This document shows positions 37,673 through 48,785 of a stretch of DNA of 64,000 nt, piece after piece (the stretch's first letter is position 1; the number at the start of each line of letters is the position of its first letter). Position numbers and translations under genes: made by a program. The DNA is from Polynucleobacter meluiroseus (GTDB taxonomy: Bacteria > Pseudomonadota > Gammaproteobacteria > Burkholderiales > Burkholderiaceae): assembly GCF_900205755.1 (NCBI RefSeq), contig NZ_OANS01000005.1:62001-126000 (forward strand). Direction: 5' to 3'. Under the pieces are notes generated by a model. The model made no database searches. It was given only the letters and a program-made list of their open reading frames with translations, and was not told the DNA's origin.

Positions 37673-38842
37673 ATGAATCGTTGGTTGCTTCCTGAAGATA
37701 TTGCTGATGTATTGCCAGCAGAGGCTCGCAAAGTCGAAACTCTGCGTCGGGCTATTTTGGATTTATATCAATCCTATGGCTATGAACTCGTGGCGCCTCC
37801 TATTTTGGAGTTTTTAGATTCCTTATTAACGGGTACGGGTTCGGACCTGAACTTACAAACTTTCAAATTAGTCGATCAGCTATCGGGCCGCACTTTGGGC
37901 TTGCGAGCGGATATGACGCCTCAAGTAGCTCGCATCGATGCCCATCTTTTGAATCGTGAAGGGGTAACGCGCCTATGCTATGCCGGCTCCGTTGCGCACG
38001 CACGTAAACCGGTTGGCAGTGCCGCTAGAGAAGAGCTGCAAATTGGGGCAGAAATTTATGGTTGTGCCACTTGGGAGGCAGACCTTGAGGCCATCACATT
38101 GTTATTAAAGACATTGGGCTTGGCGGGTTTAAAGCGGGTGTATCTTGACCTTTCTCATGCGGGTATCGTGGCAGGGATCTTGGATGGGCAAGCTATCGAT
38201 CAGGCTGAAATTGAAATTCTGTACGATTTACTGCAATCCAAAGATCGCTCACGCCTATCGACTTGGACGCAATGCTTGTCGACGGACGCCGCTACTGCTT
38301 TAATGGCCTTGACGGAGCTCAATGGGCCGAGTGCTGAGGTATTGAAAAATGCAAAAGTAAGCTTGCCTCAACATGCCATGGTTGAACAAGCGCTAGCGCA
38401 ATTAGAAAAGCTGGTTGGCGCAATCACCAATTTATCCGCTGATTTAGAAGTCAATATTGATCTGGCAGATTTACGCGGTTACCAATATCACAGTGGCGTT
38501 ATGTTTGCGGCCTATGTTGATCATTTTCCGCAACCTATAGCGCGCGGTGGTCGTTATGATCATGTGGGCCGGGCATTTGGCCGTTCTCGTCCAGCAACAG
38601 GGTTTTCATTGGACTTGTTAGCGCTCTCGAACTTAGCGCTTGTGAGTCAGCGTAAGTTGGCAATCCTCGCGCCGTGGATCGAGGATGTGACTTTAAGTGA
38701 TGCGATTTCTCGCTTACGCAATTCTGGCGAGGTAGTGATTCAGATGCTGTCAAATGAGCCGGTAGAAACTGCCGAATACATTTTGGATCGTGAGCTGGTC
38801 AAGCAGGGCAACGCATGGGAAGTAGTTAAAAAACCCAGTTAA
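37673..38842 (+). CDS. hisZ: ATP phosphoribosyltransferase regulatory subunit HisZ
   Basis: Catalytically inactive HisRS paralogue that, with short-form HisG, makes the first enzyme of histidine synthesis. ATG 37673 (after AAGTCAGG) gives 389 residues; an earlier frame start at 37616 lies in hflC and is rejected. The N-terminus NRWLLPEDIADVLPAEA, GLRADMTPQVARIDAHL and RGGRYDHVGRAFGRSRPATGFS are characteristic; the RGLDYY aminoacylation signature of HisS is replaced by LRGYQYH. Adjacent to hflC and purA, a typical betaproteobacterial order. Confidence 0.93.
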   Translation: MNRWLLPEDIADVLPAEARKVETLRRAILDLYQSYGYELVAPPILEFLDSLLTGTGSDLNLQTFKLVDQLSGRTLGLRADMTPQVARIDAHLLNREGVTRLCYAGSVAHARKPVGSAAREELQIGAEIYGCATWEADLEAITLLLKTLGLAGLKRVYLDLSHAGIVAGILDGQAIDQAEIEILYDLLQSKDRSRLSTWTQCLSTDAATALMALTELNGPSAEVLKNAKVSLPQHAMVEQALAQLEKLVGAITNLSADLEVNIDLADLRGYQYHSGVMFAAYVDHFPQPIARGGRYDHVGRAFGRSRPATGFSLDLLALSNLALVSQRKLAILAPWIEDVTLSDAISRLRNSGEVVIQMLSNEPVETAEYILDRELVKQGNAWEVVKKPS

Positions 38843-38898
38843 TAAATCTCTTTGAGATCTGTACTTAAACCTATTTTGTCATTTTATTTTTGGATTGA

Positions 38899-40242
<1,344 letters not shown>

Positions 40243-40289
40243 TGGAAAACGCACAAAATTAACTAACTTACGTACTAAAGGTTTTGATC

Positions 40290-42503
40290 ATGACCGCACG
40301 CACTGCCTGTAATAGCCTCCAAGTAGCTACCCCCCTCTATCGATTCATTGAAGACAAAGTCTTGCCAGGAACAGGTATCCAAAGTGCAGACTTTTGGAAG
40401 GGGTTCGATCAGATCGTTAAGGACTTAAGTCCAAAAAATACTGCTTTACTCGCAAAGCGTGACCGCCTGCAATTGGATTTAGACCAATGGCATCAAGCAA
40501 ATCCTGGTCCTATTAAAGATATGCCTGCTTATCGCAAGCATCTGCAAGAAATTGGTTATTTAGATACAGTCCCTGGCAAAGTACTGGGTACAACCCAAAA
40601 CGTAGATGATGAATTGGCGCTACAAGCCGGCCCGCAGTTAGTCGTTCCGGTCTTGAATGCCCGCTATGCCTTGAACGCAGCTAACGCGCGCTGGGGTTCT
40701 TTATATGATGCTTTGTATGGTACCGACGTACTTTCTGAGGAAGATGGCGCTACTAAAGCAGGGGCATACAACCCTATTCGTGGCGCAAAAGTGGTGGCGT
40801 TTGCCCGTAACTTTTTGGATCAATCTGCTCCATTGGCCAAGGGCTCGCATCGTGATTCCGTGGCTTACAGCGTTGACGGTAATTGCCTAGTTGTTACATT
40901 AAAAGATGGACAAACAACGGGTCTGGCGGATGAAAAGCAGTTTGTTGGCTATCAAGGCGCTGCCGCTACACCAACTTCAATCCTGCTCAAAAATAATGGT
41001 ATTCATATTGATATCGAAATCAATAAAGCCAAAACGATTGGAGCAACTGATCCAGCCGGCGTAAACGATGTGATTCTTGAAGCTGCGTTATCCACGATTT
41101 TGGACCTGGAAGATTCAGTAGCCGTTGTCGATGGCGACGACAAAGTCTTGGCTTACGATAACTGGCTCGGAATTCTCAAAGGGACTTTGGTTGAGGATGT
41201 CATGAAGGGTGGCAAGACATTTACACGTTCATTAAACCCAGACCGCCAATACACCGCGGGCATTGGCGCTACCGATGCAAAAGATGGTGTAGTGACGTTA
41301 CATGGCCGCTCTTTATTATTTTTGCGTAACGTTGGCCACCTTATGACTAATCCTGCGATTCTCACGGGTGATGGCGAGGAAATCTATGAAGGTATTTTAG
41401 ATGCGGTAGTGACCGTTCTGATTGCGCTCCACGACATTCGTCGTCCAGCTACACAAGCCATCGGCAATACGCGTAAGGGCTCTGTTTATATTGTTAAGCC
41501 AAAAATGCATAGCGCTGAAGAGGTTGCTTTTGCAGCAGAGCTGTTTAGCCGAGTTGAGCAACTGCTAGGTCTGCCAGCAGATACAGTAAAGCTGGGCATT
41601 ATGGATGAAGAGCGTCGCATGAGTGCCAATATTAAGGCGGCAATCGCAGCTGCAGGTGCTCGCGTCGCATTTATTAACACTGGCTTCTTAGATCGCACTG
41701 GTGATGAAATGCATACCTCAATGCACGCCGGCCCAATGATGCGTAAAGGGGATATGAAAACCAGCAAATGGCTTTCAGCTTATGAGCGTCGCAATGTTTT
41801 AGCAGGCCTGGATTGTGGCTTGCGTGGTCGCGCGCAAATTGGTAAGGGAATGTGGGCTATGCCTGATTTGATGAAGGCTATGGTTGAGCAAAAGATTGTT
41901 CACCCTAAAGCAGGTGCCAATACCGCTTGGGTGCCATCACCAACTGCGGCGACCTTGCATGCGTTGCACTATCACCAAGTAAACGTTGCCCAGATTCAGC
42001 AAGAGATGGAGCATTTGGATACCGCTGTAGAAGCCGAAGCATTATTAGATGATTTACTGGCTATCCCCGTAGTTGAAAAGCCAAATTGGTCTAAAGAAGA
42101 GATTTCTCAGGAGCTGGATAACAACTGCCAAGGTATTTTGGGTTATGTAGTGCGTTGGATTGACCAGGGCGTTGGTTGCTCTAAGGTGCCTGATATTCAT
42201 AATGTGGGATTAATGGAGGACCGGGCAACCTTGCGCATCTCCAGCCAACATATTGCTAACTGGCTACTTCACGGCATTGTCACTGAGGCTCAAGTAAATG
42301 AAGCACTGCAACGTATGGCTAAAGTGGTTGATGGCCAAAATGCTAGTGATCCACTTTATAAGCCGATGATGCCCAATCATCAAGATTCTTATGCCTATAA
42401 AGCAGCCAGCGATTTAATCTTCAAGGGCCTTGAGCAGCCTAGCGGCTACACCGAGCCCTTGTTGCATGCATGGCGTTTGGAAGTAAAGAAGGTTCAGGCA
42501 TAA
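40290..42503 (+). CDS. glcB: Malate synthase G
   Basis: Glyoxylate-cycle enzyme condensing glyoxylate and acetyl-CoA. I start at ATG 40290 (after TAAAGGTTTTGATC); TTG 40284 is the alternative. About 737 residues, the long G isoform. Visible motifs: [18 protein letters not shown] as the metal-binding acids, [34 protein letters not shown], and [24 protein letters not shown] around the catalytic region. A clear terminator follows. No isocitrate lyase gene lies in this window. Confidence 0.96.
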   Translation: MTARTACNSLQVATPLYRFIEDKVLPGTGIQSADFWKGFDQIVKDLSPKNTALLAKRDRLQLDLDQWHQANPGPIKDMPAYRKHLQEIGYLDTVPGKVLGTTQNVDDELALQAGPQLVVPVLNARYALNAANARWGSLYDALYGTDVLSEEDGATKAGAYNPIRGAKVVAFARNFLDQSAPLAKGSHRDSVAYSVDGNCLVVTLKDGQTTGLADEKQFVGYQGAAATPTSILLKNNGIHIDIEINKAKTIGATDPAGVNDVILEAALSTILDLEDSVAVVDGDDKVLAYDNWLGILKGTLVEDVMKGGKTFTRSLNPDRQYTAGIGATDAKDGVVTLHGRSLLFLRNVGHLMTNPAILTGDGEEIYEGILDAVVTVLIALHDIRRPATQAIGNTRKGSVYIVKPKMHSAEEVAFAAELFSRVEQLLGLPADTVKLGIMDEERRMSANIKAAIAAAGARVAFINTGFLDRTGDEMHTSMHAGPMMRKGDMKTSKWLSAYERRNVLAGLDCGLRGRAQIGKGMWAMPDLMKAMVEQKIVHPKAGANTAWVPSPTAATLHALHYHQVNVAQIQQEMEHLDTAVEAEALLDDLLAIPVVEKPNWSKEEISQELDNNCQGILGYVVRWIDQGVGCSKVPDIHNVGLMEDRATLRISSQHIANWLLHGIVTEAQVNEALQRMAKVVDGQNASDPLYKPMMPNHQDSYAYKAASDLIFKGLEQPSGYTEPLLHAWRLEVKKVQA

Positions 42504-42530
42504 ATAGAGTCATTCTGTGTTTGAAATAAG

Positions 42531-42563
42531 AATGGATTTGTCGCGAGGCAAGTCCATTTTTTT
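42531..42563 (+). terminator. Rho-independent terminator of glcB
   Basis: ATGGATTTG (42532-42540) pairs with CAAGTCCAT (42549-42557), with one T-G pair, around an 8-nt loop, followed by a run of six T after the last stem base. Confidence 0.85.
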
Positions 42564-42594
42564 ATTGTTCGAACGGCCTATCTAATAAATCAAT

Positions 42595-43098
42595 ATGTTC
42601 GGGTTTCTAAACTTCTTTTCCGCGGGAAATAGCTTAAAGCAAGACCTGCAATTTAGATTTAATGATGGGGGTAGGGAAGCCGCAGGCTATCAGGGGAAAG
42701 CAGGCGACTGCGTGGTTCGATCCATCGCTATTGCCACTGGCTTACCCTATAGGCAGGTCTACGAAGATCTTCAACAGGCGAATGCAGCTTACGCTGAGCG
42801 CAGAAATGACAAGTTGGCTCGTAGACTCAATGCCAAGGGCTCATCGCCGCGCAATGGTAACCATCGCAATGTTTTCCATGACTATATTTTGAGCCATGGC
42901 TTTGATTGGGTGCCCACCATGCAGATTGGTGCAGGGTGTCAAGTGCATCTGAGGGCAAATGAACTGCCTGAGGGAACTTTGATTGTCAAAGTTTCCAAGC
43001 ATTTAACGACGATTGTGAACGGGGTAATTCTGGATACGCACGACCCTTCACGCGGTGGAAGTCGCTGTGTTTACGGCTATTACATTCAACGCAAATAA
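42595..43098 (+). CDS. Hypothetical protein with a papain-like Cys-His-Asp arrangement
   Basis: A 167-residue protein without a name I recognise. Visible is a GDCVVRSIAIATGLPYRQVYEDL segment like the nucleophile helix of papain-fold (C39-like) peptidases, with C39, then H136 in KHLTTIVNG and D147 in ILDTHDPS. Order and spacing fit a Cys-His-Asp triad. No signal peptide or transmembrane helix is present, so it should be cytoplasmic. The substrate is unknown; it could be a peptidase, a deamidase or an inactive fold member. It follows the glcB terminator and converges on the ion-channel gene with only eight bases between stops. Confidence 0.6.
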   Translation: MFGFLNFFSAGNSLKQDLQFRFNDGGREAAGYQGKAGDCVVRSIAIATGLPYRQVYEDLQQANAAYAERRNDKLARRLNAKGSSPRNGNHRNVFHDYILSHGFDWVPTMQIGAGCQVHLRANELPEGTLIVKVSKHLTTIVNGVILDTHDPSRGGSRCVYGYYIQRK

Positions 43099-43106
43099 AG
43101 TTTCAG

Positions 43107-43598
43107 CTATAAGCCTTGGTCTGGATTGCCATATTTTTGATCCCATGCTGCTTTGTATGTAGTTGTCATGGCAATCATGATGGTAGTAGTCCAGGCCAAA
43201 CTAAATAAGCCTGTAAGGGAAATAAAAAATGCAATTGTTTTCCATCCATTCGGAAGAATGTCAGGCTCAAAACCTACGGTGGTATAGCAACTTCCTGAAA
43301 ATAAGATTGCCTCTATCGCCGATCCAGAAAGATCAAGTGCCAACAAGAATATTGACCAAATCAATATTTCAGATAAATGAATGAGTGCAATATATATAAA
43401 TGAAAGATAGAAATGAAAAAAGACACGGTTATATTGATGCTGCGCTAAGTTAACGACAGTTCTGCGCTGGAATCGCATGTGCAGATGATTTATCGCACTG
43501 CCGTGAAAAATCAATATCAGAACCAGGCAGCACGTACCGCAAAAGATATCTTGTAAGAAGCTTTGTAGAGAAAATCCAGTAAATATAGCACTCATCAT
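43107..43598 (-). CDS. Ion-channel (Ion_trans_2-like) membrane protein with altered filter
   Basis: Integral membrane protein of 163 residues resembling a bacterial two-TM pore domain. Hydrophobic helices are seen near residues 14-32, 62-85 and 118-143. Between the last two lies a pore-loop-like CYTTVGFEPDILPNGWK, comparable with the K+ channel filter TTVGYGDxxP, but with FEP replacing YG, that is a substituted and one-residue-longer filter. Hence the ion selectivity is doubtful. Starts at ATG 43598 or the adjacent ATG 43595. It is divergent from the MFS gene and convergent with the papain-like gene. Confidence 0.6.
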   Translation of the reverse strand: MMSAIFTGFSLQSFLQDIFCGTCCLVLILIFHGSAINHLHMRFQRRTVVNLAQHQYNRVFFHFYLSFIYIALIHLSEILIWSIFLLALDLSGSAIEAILFSGSCYTTVGFEPDILPNGWKTIAFFISLTGLFSLAWTTTIMIAMTTTYKAAWDQKYGNPDQGL

Positions 43599-43687
43599 AG
43601 TTCCGTAAATCGAATTTGGTTAAAGCTCAATATGAGGTTGTCATTGCACATGTTATCAGAGCATAAATTTGACATGATAGGGTGATA

Positions 43688-44950
43688 ATGAGATGTTCCT
43701 TATTTTCTGTAAAGCACCCCTTGATTAATATTCAACTGCCCCGAGAAGCAAAAAAACAGGAACGTTTTTTTCTGTTGGCGCTTGCTGGTATTCAATTTAC
43801 CCATATTCTGGATTTTATGATCATGATGCCGTTGGGTCCAGAATTTATTCGGGCTCTCGACATCAATACACACCAGTTTGGTTTATTGCTGTCTTCCTAT
43901 ACTTTTGCCGCCGCCATCTCAGGTGTATGCGCAACCTACTACATTGATCGATTTGAGCGTAGACAACTTTTACTAAGTTTGTATGCTTGTTTTATTATCG
44001 CCACTTTAGCGTGCGGTCTTGCGCCCAACTATCACACCCTCTTTATTGCTCGTGCCTTTGCAGGTGCATTTGGCGGCATTTTAGGCTCCCTTGTGCAAAC
44101 CATTGTGGCTGATTCCATTCCATTTGAGAGAAGAGGAAAAGCATTGGGCACAGTGATGGCGGCCTTCTCCGTTTCAACGGTTGCTGGTGTGCCCTTGAGT
44201 TTATTTTTGTCAAACAATATCCCCGCCTTGGGCTGGCGAGCCCCATTTATATTCATTGCATTGATATCGTCCCTCATTCTGTATTTAGGCTATCGCAACA
44301 TCCCAAAAATCGTTGGGCATTTTGGGCATATTCATGAGGGAAGTCGTTTTCGGCAAATTTGGAATGTGTTTTCAGCACATCAGCATCTTCGCGCTTTTTT
44401 ATTCATTGGCCTCATCATGTTGACCGGCTTCTCGGTGATTCCTTATATCGCTCTATATCTCACAGCGAACGTAGGAGTGAATGTATCTTACATTTCTCTC
44501 ATTTACTTATGTGGAGGAGTGGCAACGCTAGTGAGCTCGAGGTTGATTGGCCATCTAGCGGATCGATTCGGCAAGGTGAAGGTATTTCGTGCACTGGCCA
44601 TCTTGAGCTTGATACCTTTATTGTTAACTACGAATTTGCCTCAAGTACCCTTATGGGTAGTTCTGCTGAACTCCACCTCTTTCTTTGTGTTGATTTCTGG
44701 ACGCATGATTCCAGCTATGGCAATGATGAGTCAAATAGTAGAGGCAAGAATTCGCGGTACTTTTATGAGTTTGGTTGGCTCAGTGCAAATGTTAGCCTCC
44801 GGCATTGCCTCTGTGGTAGCGGGTATGGTTGTCACGATTGGAGTTGATGGCAGAATGCAGCATTACAACCTGGTGGGTTACGGCGCTGCTCTCTGTGGCT
44901 TGCTGACCTTTTTCTTGGTGGGATATATTCACAAAGATAAAGCGGTCTAA
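43688..44950 (+). CDS. MFS transporter (drug/sugar-efflux type, AraJ-like)
   Basis: Twelve-helix major facilitator of about 420 residues. ATG 43688 follows TAGGGTGAT; an in-frame GTG at 43682 is also possible. After a short cytoplasmic N-terminus, TM1 is LLALAGIQFTHILDFMIMMPLGPEF. The loop 2-3 motif is DRFERRQLL and the loop 8-9 copy is RLIGHLADRFGKVKVFR. ARAFAGAFGG in TM4 and the motif VAGVPLSLFLSN in TM5 suggest an efflux-type DHA1 member. The substrate is unknown. The downstream dienelactone hydrolase starts 44 bases later. Confidence 0.85.
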   Translation: MRCSLFSVKHPLINIQLPREAKKQERFFLLALAGIQFTHILDFMIMMPLGPEFIRALDINTHQFGLLLSSYTFAAAISGVCATYYIDRFERRQLLLSLYACFIIATLACGLAPNYHTLFIARAFAGAFGGILGSLVQTIVADSIPFERRGKALGTVMAAFSVSTVAGVPLSLFLSNNIPALGWRAPFIFIALISSLILYLGYRNIPKIVGHFGHIHEGSRFRQIWNVFSAHQHLRAFLFIGLIMLTGFSVIPYIALYLTANVGVNVSYISLIYLCGGVATLVSSRLIGHLADRFGKVKVFRALAILSLIPLLLTTNLPQVPLWVVLLNSTSFFVLISGRMIPAMAMMSQIVEARIRGTFMSLVGSVQMLASGIASVVAGMVVTIGVDGRMQHYNLVGYGAALCGLLTFFLVGYIHKDKAV

Positions 44951-44994
44951 GCTCTCTATTTAGATACATTTACTTGATACGAAAGAAGGTAAGC

Positions 44995-45681
44995 ATGATT
45001 ACATTTCAAAGACCAGATGGAAAATCGGTAGCGGCCTATTTGGCTGAACCTGAGTCCATAGACGGCGCCCCAGGAATCGTGGTGATACAGGAGTGGTGGG
45101 GTCTTGACGATGAGATTAAAAAAGTTGCGGATCGTTTGGCAAAGGCTGGTTATCGCGCTTTAGTCCCTGATCTATATCGTGGCAAGCTAGCCTTAGAGGC
45201 GCAAGAAGCGGAGCACTTAATGAGTGGCCTCGATTTTGGTGATGCTGCTGGTCAGGATATTCGTGGGGCAGTTCAATATTTAAAAGCGACAGGTAGCACT
45301 AAGGTTGCTGTGACCGGCTTTTGTATGGGTGGTGCATTAACCATTCTCTCCGCATGCCATGTTCCCGAGTTGGATGCCACAGTAGTTTGGTATGGCTTTC
45401 CTCCGGCAGAATATGTTGATGCGCAAGCCATTACCAAACCGATGCTAGGGCACTGGGCACTGCAGGATGAATTTTTCCCCATTACGGGAGTCGATGCTTT
45501 GGAAGCAAAGCTACAAGCTGCTGGCGTGAATTATGACTTCGAGCGCTACGACGCAAAGCACGCTTTTGCAAATCCTAAATCTGACTCTCGGGGTTTGCCG
45601 CCACTGCAATACAATTCGGCTGCCGCTGAACTCGCGTGGGATAGAAGCCTCGAGTTTCTTAAAAAATATTTAGATAATTAA
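44995..45681 (+). CDS. Dienelactone hydrolase family protein
   Basis: Alpha/beta-hydrolase of about 228 residues. ATG 44995 is chosen because GAAGGTAAGC precedes it. VIQEWWGLDDEIKKVADRLAKAGYRALVPDLYRG is the family's oxyanion region; the cysteine nucleophile is in VTGFCMGGA; an Asp is available in the LQDEFFP stretch and the catalytic His in AKHAFAN. The Cys-Asp-His set with cysteine is typical of dienelactone hydrolases. The natural substrate is not known. It may share a transcript with the MFS gene. Confidence 0.9.
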   Translation: MITFQRPDGKSVAAYLAEPESIDGAPGIVVIQEWWGLDDEIKKVADRLAKAGYRALVPDLYRGKLALEAQEAEHLMSGLDFGDAAGQDIRGAVQYLKATGSTKVAVTGFCMGGALTILSACHVPELDATVVWYGFPPAEYVDAQAITKPMLGHWALQDEFFPITGVDALEAKLQAAGVNYDFERYDAKHAFANPKSDSRGLPPLQYNSAAAELAWDRSLEFLKKYLDN

Positions 45682-45722
45682 ATTTCAAGCAATTACTTTT
45701 TTCAATCCTTTGATTTATTCCT

Positions 45723-46220
45723 ATGCATCTCTTCGCTGAAAATATGGCTATTGAAATAGCCTTCTACTATCGCAACCTGGCTTTGGGCCACGGTGTTATT
45801 CCTAAAGTATTTACTTTGGTAAATGGCGAGGGGGATCAGTACCTGTTTTTTATTGATGACCTGAGAATGGAGCCAGAAGAGGAGTCACAATTTCTGGCAT
45901 TCATCGTGCAGCAACATGAAGCGGTTTGTTATGCGCAGGGTACTTTAGTGATTCTGGATGCATCGCAACAGCTAATTGAATTTGCAGTCATCGATCATGA
46001 TGATCAGGAGGCGATTGTGTGCTCGGCAGAGCTCATGCGGGATGTAGATGAAAGGCCGATTGGCTTGACTGAATTTGAAAAGACCCTAGCACCCAAGAAG
46101 ACCATTTTCTTTGGCGGACTCTTTGATCTTTTGGATTTATCTGAGGATAAGCAGGAGGAGTTTGAAGGCCTGTGGGCAGAAATGAAGCCCAAAATTTTGC
46201 ATCGAATGATGGATTTGTAA
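45723..46220 (+). CDS. Conserved-looking hypothetical protein
   Basis: A 165-residue acidic cytoplasmic protein with no signal peptide, membrane helix or recognised motif. The sequence shows predicted alternating strands in the first half (VIPKVFTLVNGEGDQYLFFID) and a helical C-terminus (EEFEGLWAEMKPKILHRMMDL). Base composition matches its neighbours. It lies between the hydrolase and glmM, 42 bases after the first. ATG 45723 has no clear ribosome binding site. Function unknown. Confidence 0.6.
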   Translation: MHLFAENMAIEIAFYYRNLALGHGVIPKVFTLVNGEGDQYLFFIDDLRMEPEEESQFLAFIVQQHEAVCYAQGTLVILDASQQLIEFAVIDHDDQEAIVCSAELMRDVDERPIGLTEFEKTLAPKKTIFFGGLFDLLDLSEDKQEEFEGLWAEMKPKILHRMMDL

Positions 46221-46279
46221 TGATTTCTTGGGTTTGATGGCTGGAATAACCTACATACCAAGGCATAGTTACTAAGTTT

Positions 46280-46285
46280 TATAAT
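46280..46285 (+). promoter_or_regulatory. glmM -10 element
   Basis: A perfect TATAAT ends 7 nt before the glmM ATG at 46293, with no Shine-Dalgarno between. The -35 region (ACCAAG at 17 nt) is weak. Confidence 0.45.
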
Positions 46286-46292
46286 CTATTCC

Positions 46293-47633
46293 ATGAAAAA
46301 ACAATACTTTGGTACTGATGGTATTCGTGGCGAGGTAGGGCAGTTTCCTATCGTTCCAGAATTTATGACTCGCCTGGGTTATGCCGCTGGCAAAGTCTTA
46401 TCCCGAGATGCCAAGGTGGGAGAGCGCTGCAAAGTCTTGATTGGTAAAGATACACGTATTTCAGGCTATATGTTGGAGGCAGCCTTAGAGGCGGGCTTTG
46501 CCGCAGCGGGAGTAGATGTAATGCTCTGTGGCCCTATTCCAACCCCTGGAGTGGCTTATCTCACAAAGGCATTGCGTTTATCTGCGGGGCTGGTGATTTC
46601 TGCTTCGCACAATCCTTACCAAGACAACGGCATTAAATTTTTCTCCGCCAAAGGCGACAAGCTCTCTGATGAATTCGAGCTGGCAATTGAAGCGCAGCTG
46701 GAACAAGCTATTGGGTGTGTGAGTTCTGAACACCTAGGTAAAGCGTTTCGATTGGATGATGCTGCGGGACGCTATATTGAATTTTGTAAATCAACCTTCC
46801 CAAGTGATCTCAATCTCAAGGGCCTCAAAATAGTAGTGGATTGTGCTAATGGAGCCGCCTATCACACTGCTCCGCACGTGTTTCATGAGTTGGGCGCTGA
46901 GGTTGTTTCTATCGGGGTGCACCCCGATGGGCGCAATATTAATGACGCATGCGGCGCCACAAGTCCAGCAGCCTTAATCGCCAAAGTAAAAGAAGTTAAA
47001 GCCGACTTGGGAGTCGCCTTAGATGGTGATGCCGACCGCTTGCAGCTTGTGGATGCCGATGGTAGATTGTTCAACGGCGACGAATTGCTTTACATGCTCA
47101 CCAAAGACAGACTGAATCGCGGCCAACAGCTGGGTGGTGTGGTTGGTACCCTGATGACCAATTTAGCAGTTGAGCAAGCGATTAAAGCCCTTGGTATTGG
47201 TTTTGAGCGCGCTAAAGTGGGTGACCGTTATGTCCTCGAACTCCTGAAGCAAAAAGGCTGGCTTATCGGAGGCGAGGGCTCTGGACATTTACTCTGTTTG
47301 GATCAGCACTCTACTGGTGACGGCACCATAGCAGCGCTGCAGATTTTAGGAGCTATGCAACTGAGCAAGGCTTCCTTGTCGCAATTACTTGGCTCAGTCG
47401 CGATCTTTCCTCAAGTGTTAATTAATGTGAGATTTCGCTCCGATTACCGCTGGCAGGAAGATGCCATCTTTACAAAAGCTATAACTAAAGTGACAGCGGA
47501 TCTAGGTGATCAGGGAAGGGTCCTGGTAAGAGCTTCTGGAACAGAGCCGGTTTTAAGGGTAATGGTGGAGGCCACAGATATCGCTTTGGCAGAAAGAAAT
47601 GCACACTATTTAGCAGGGTTGATACCGATCTAA
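46293..47633 (+). CDS. glmM: Phosphoglucosamine mutase
   Basis: Interconverts glucosamine-6-phosphate and glucosamine-1-phosphate for UDP-GlcNAc synthesis. The canonical start [16 protein letters not shown] fixes ATG 46293. The phosphoserine loop is [14 protein letters not shown], the metal site is DGDADR, the sugar loop GEGSGH and the phosphate loop [12 protein letters not shown]. 446 residues. In many betaproteobacteria it precedes the pst-pho genes, as here. No ribosome binding site precedes the ATG, only a TATAAT 7 nt away. Confidence 0.97.
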   Translation: MKKQYFGTDGIRGEVGQFPIVPEFMTRLGYAAGKVLSRDAKVGERCKVLIGKDTRISGYMLEAALEAGFAAAGVDVMLCGPIPTPGVAYLTKALRLSAGLVISASHNPYQDNGIKFFSAKGDKLSDEFELAIEAQLEQAIGCVSSEHLGKAFRLDDAAGRYIEFCKSTFPSDLNLKGLKIVVDCANGAAYHTAPHVFHELGAEVVSIGVHPDGRNINDACGATSPAALIAKVKEVKADLGVALDGDADRLQLVDADGRLFNGDELLYMLTKDRLNRGQQLGGVVGTLMTNLAVEQAIKALGIGFERAKVGDRYVLELLKQKGWLIGGEGSGHLLCLDQHSTGDGTIAALQILGAMQLSKASLSQLLGSVAIFPQVLINVRFRSDYRWQEDAIFTKAITKVTADLGDQGRVLVRASGTEPVLRVMVEATDIALAERNAHYLAGLIPI

Positions 47634-47659
47634 CTTACTGATTAAATTAGACTTTTTGA

Positions 47660-47693
47660 ATGTCATAATTAGGTCACACTTAATGGGTAAATT
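47660..47693 (+). promoter_or_regulatory. Pho box and -10 of pstS
   Basis: ATGTCATAATTAGGTCAC (47660-47677) matches 13 of 18 positions of the PhoB consensus CTGTCATAWAWCTGTCAY. A 10-nt gap is followed by TAAATT (47688-47693), the spacing seen when PhoB replaces the -35. The implied start is after the ATG at 47694, so the pstS start at 47733 is preferred. Confidence 0.75.
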
Positions 47694-47732
47694 ATGCAAT
47701 TCGTACTTTTACAAATTATTCAGGAATATTTA

Positions 47733-48764
47733 ATGTCTAAACTTAATTTATCAAAGCTTGTTGCTGCAACATTGCTACTTTCTTCCTCTTTGGCCTATTC
47801 AGCTGAATTAACTGGCGCTGGCTCATCATTCATCTTCCCAGTGTTATCTAAATGGGCGGAAGCATATAAAGCCAAAACTGGTAACAGTCTGAACTATCAG
47901 TCAATTGGTTCTGGCGGCGGTATCAAGCAAATTAAAGCGAAGACAGTGGATTTTGGTGCATCTGACGCCCCCCTAAAATTTGAAGAACTTCAAGCTGCCG
48001 GAATGGTGCAGTTTCCTGCAATTATTGGCGGAGTAGTTCCAATTGTAAATATTGATGGTATAAAACCGGGTCAGCTAAAGCTCTCCGGCGACCTTTTATC
48101 TGATATTTTCCAAGGCATTGTGACTAACTGGGACGACAAGCGCGTAGCCCTGTTAAATCCTGGTATCAAGATTCCTGCTGGCAACATCACGGTCGTTACC
48201 CGTTCTGATGGCTCTGGCACCACAGCTATTTTCACTGACTATTTATCCAAAGCAAGTGGTCCGAGCGGTTGGAAAGAGGCTGTGGGTTCAGGTGCCTCGG
48301 TAAAGTGGCCTGCTGCATCTACTGTTAGCGGTAAAGGTAACGAAGGTGTTGCTGCTAACGTTGCACGTATCAAGAATTCAATTGGTTATGTAGAGTTTGC
48401 ATACGCTAAGAAAAATAGCTTGTCATACACTCAAATGAAAAATATGGCCGGTCAATTTGTGTTGCCTGAAGAGGCTTCATTTGCAGCGGCATCTGCTGGT
48501 ACCGATTGGTCTAAAGTTCCAGGTATGGGCACTTTCATTACCAACGCTCCTGGTGCAAAGGCTTGGCCAATCACTGGCGCAACCTTCGTGATTATCTATA
48601 AGCAACCTGAAAATAAAGCTAGCGCCGCTGAAGTTCTTAAATTCTTTGACTTTGCGTTTACCAACGGCAAGAAAGCCGCTTCTGAATTGGATTACGTGCC
48701 AATGCCCGATGCAACTGTTGATTACATTCGTAATAGCGTTTGGTCACAGGTTCAAACTAAGTAA
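47733..48764 (+). CDS. pstS: Phosphate ABC transporter substrate-binding protein PstS
   Basis: Periplasmic phosphate-binding protein. ATG 47733 gives 343 residues and a clean signal peptide (MSKLNLSKLVAATLLLSSSLAYSA, cut after YSA); the in-frame ATG at 47694 lies before the predicted transcription start. Mature chain begins ELTGAGSSFIFPVLSKWAEAYK, and SRDGSG-like RSDGSGTTAIFTDYL and GNEGVAANVARIKNSIGYVEFAYA bind phosphate. Preceded by a Pho box and followed by a hairpin before pstC that may leave pstS mRNA in excess. Confidence 0.96.
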   Translation: MSKLNLSKLVAATLLLSSSLAYSAELTGAGSSFIFPVLSKWAEAYKAKTGNSLNYQSIGSGGGIKQIKAKTVDFGASDAPLKFEELQAAGMVQFPAIIGGVVPIVNIDGIKPGQLKLSGDLLSDIFQGIVTNWDDKRVALLNPGIKIPAGNITVVTRSDGSGTTAIFTDYLSKASGPSGWKEAVGSGASVKWPAASTVSGKGNEGVAANVARIKNSIGYVEFAYAKKNSLSYTQMKNMAGQFVLPEEASFAAASAGTDWSKVPGMGTFITNAPGAKAWPITGATFVIIYKQPENKASAAEVLKFFDFAFTNGKKAASELDYVPMPDATVDYIRNSVWSQVQTK

Positions 48765-48785
48765 GCTTTATTTCAGTAAATAAAT

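Noticed and set aside
44359..44847. 162-codon ORF inside the MFS gene in another frame
   Set aside because: Shadow of a well supported membrane-protein frame; no ribosome binding site and no family resemblance.
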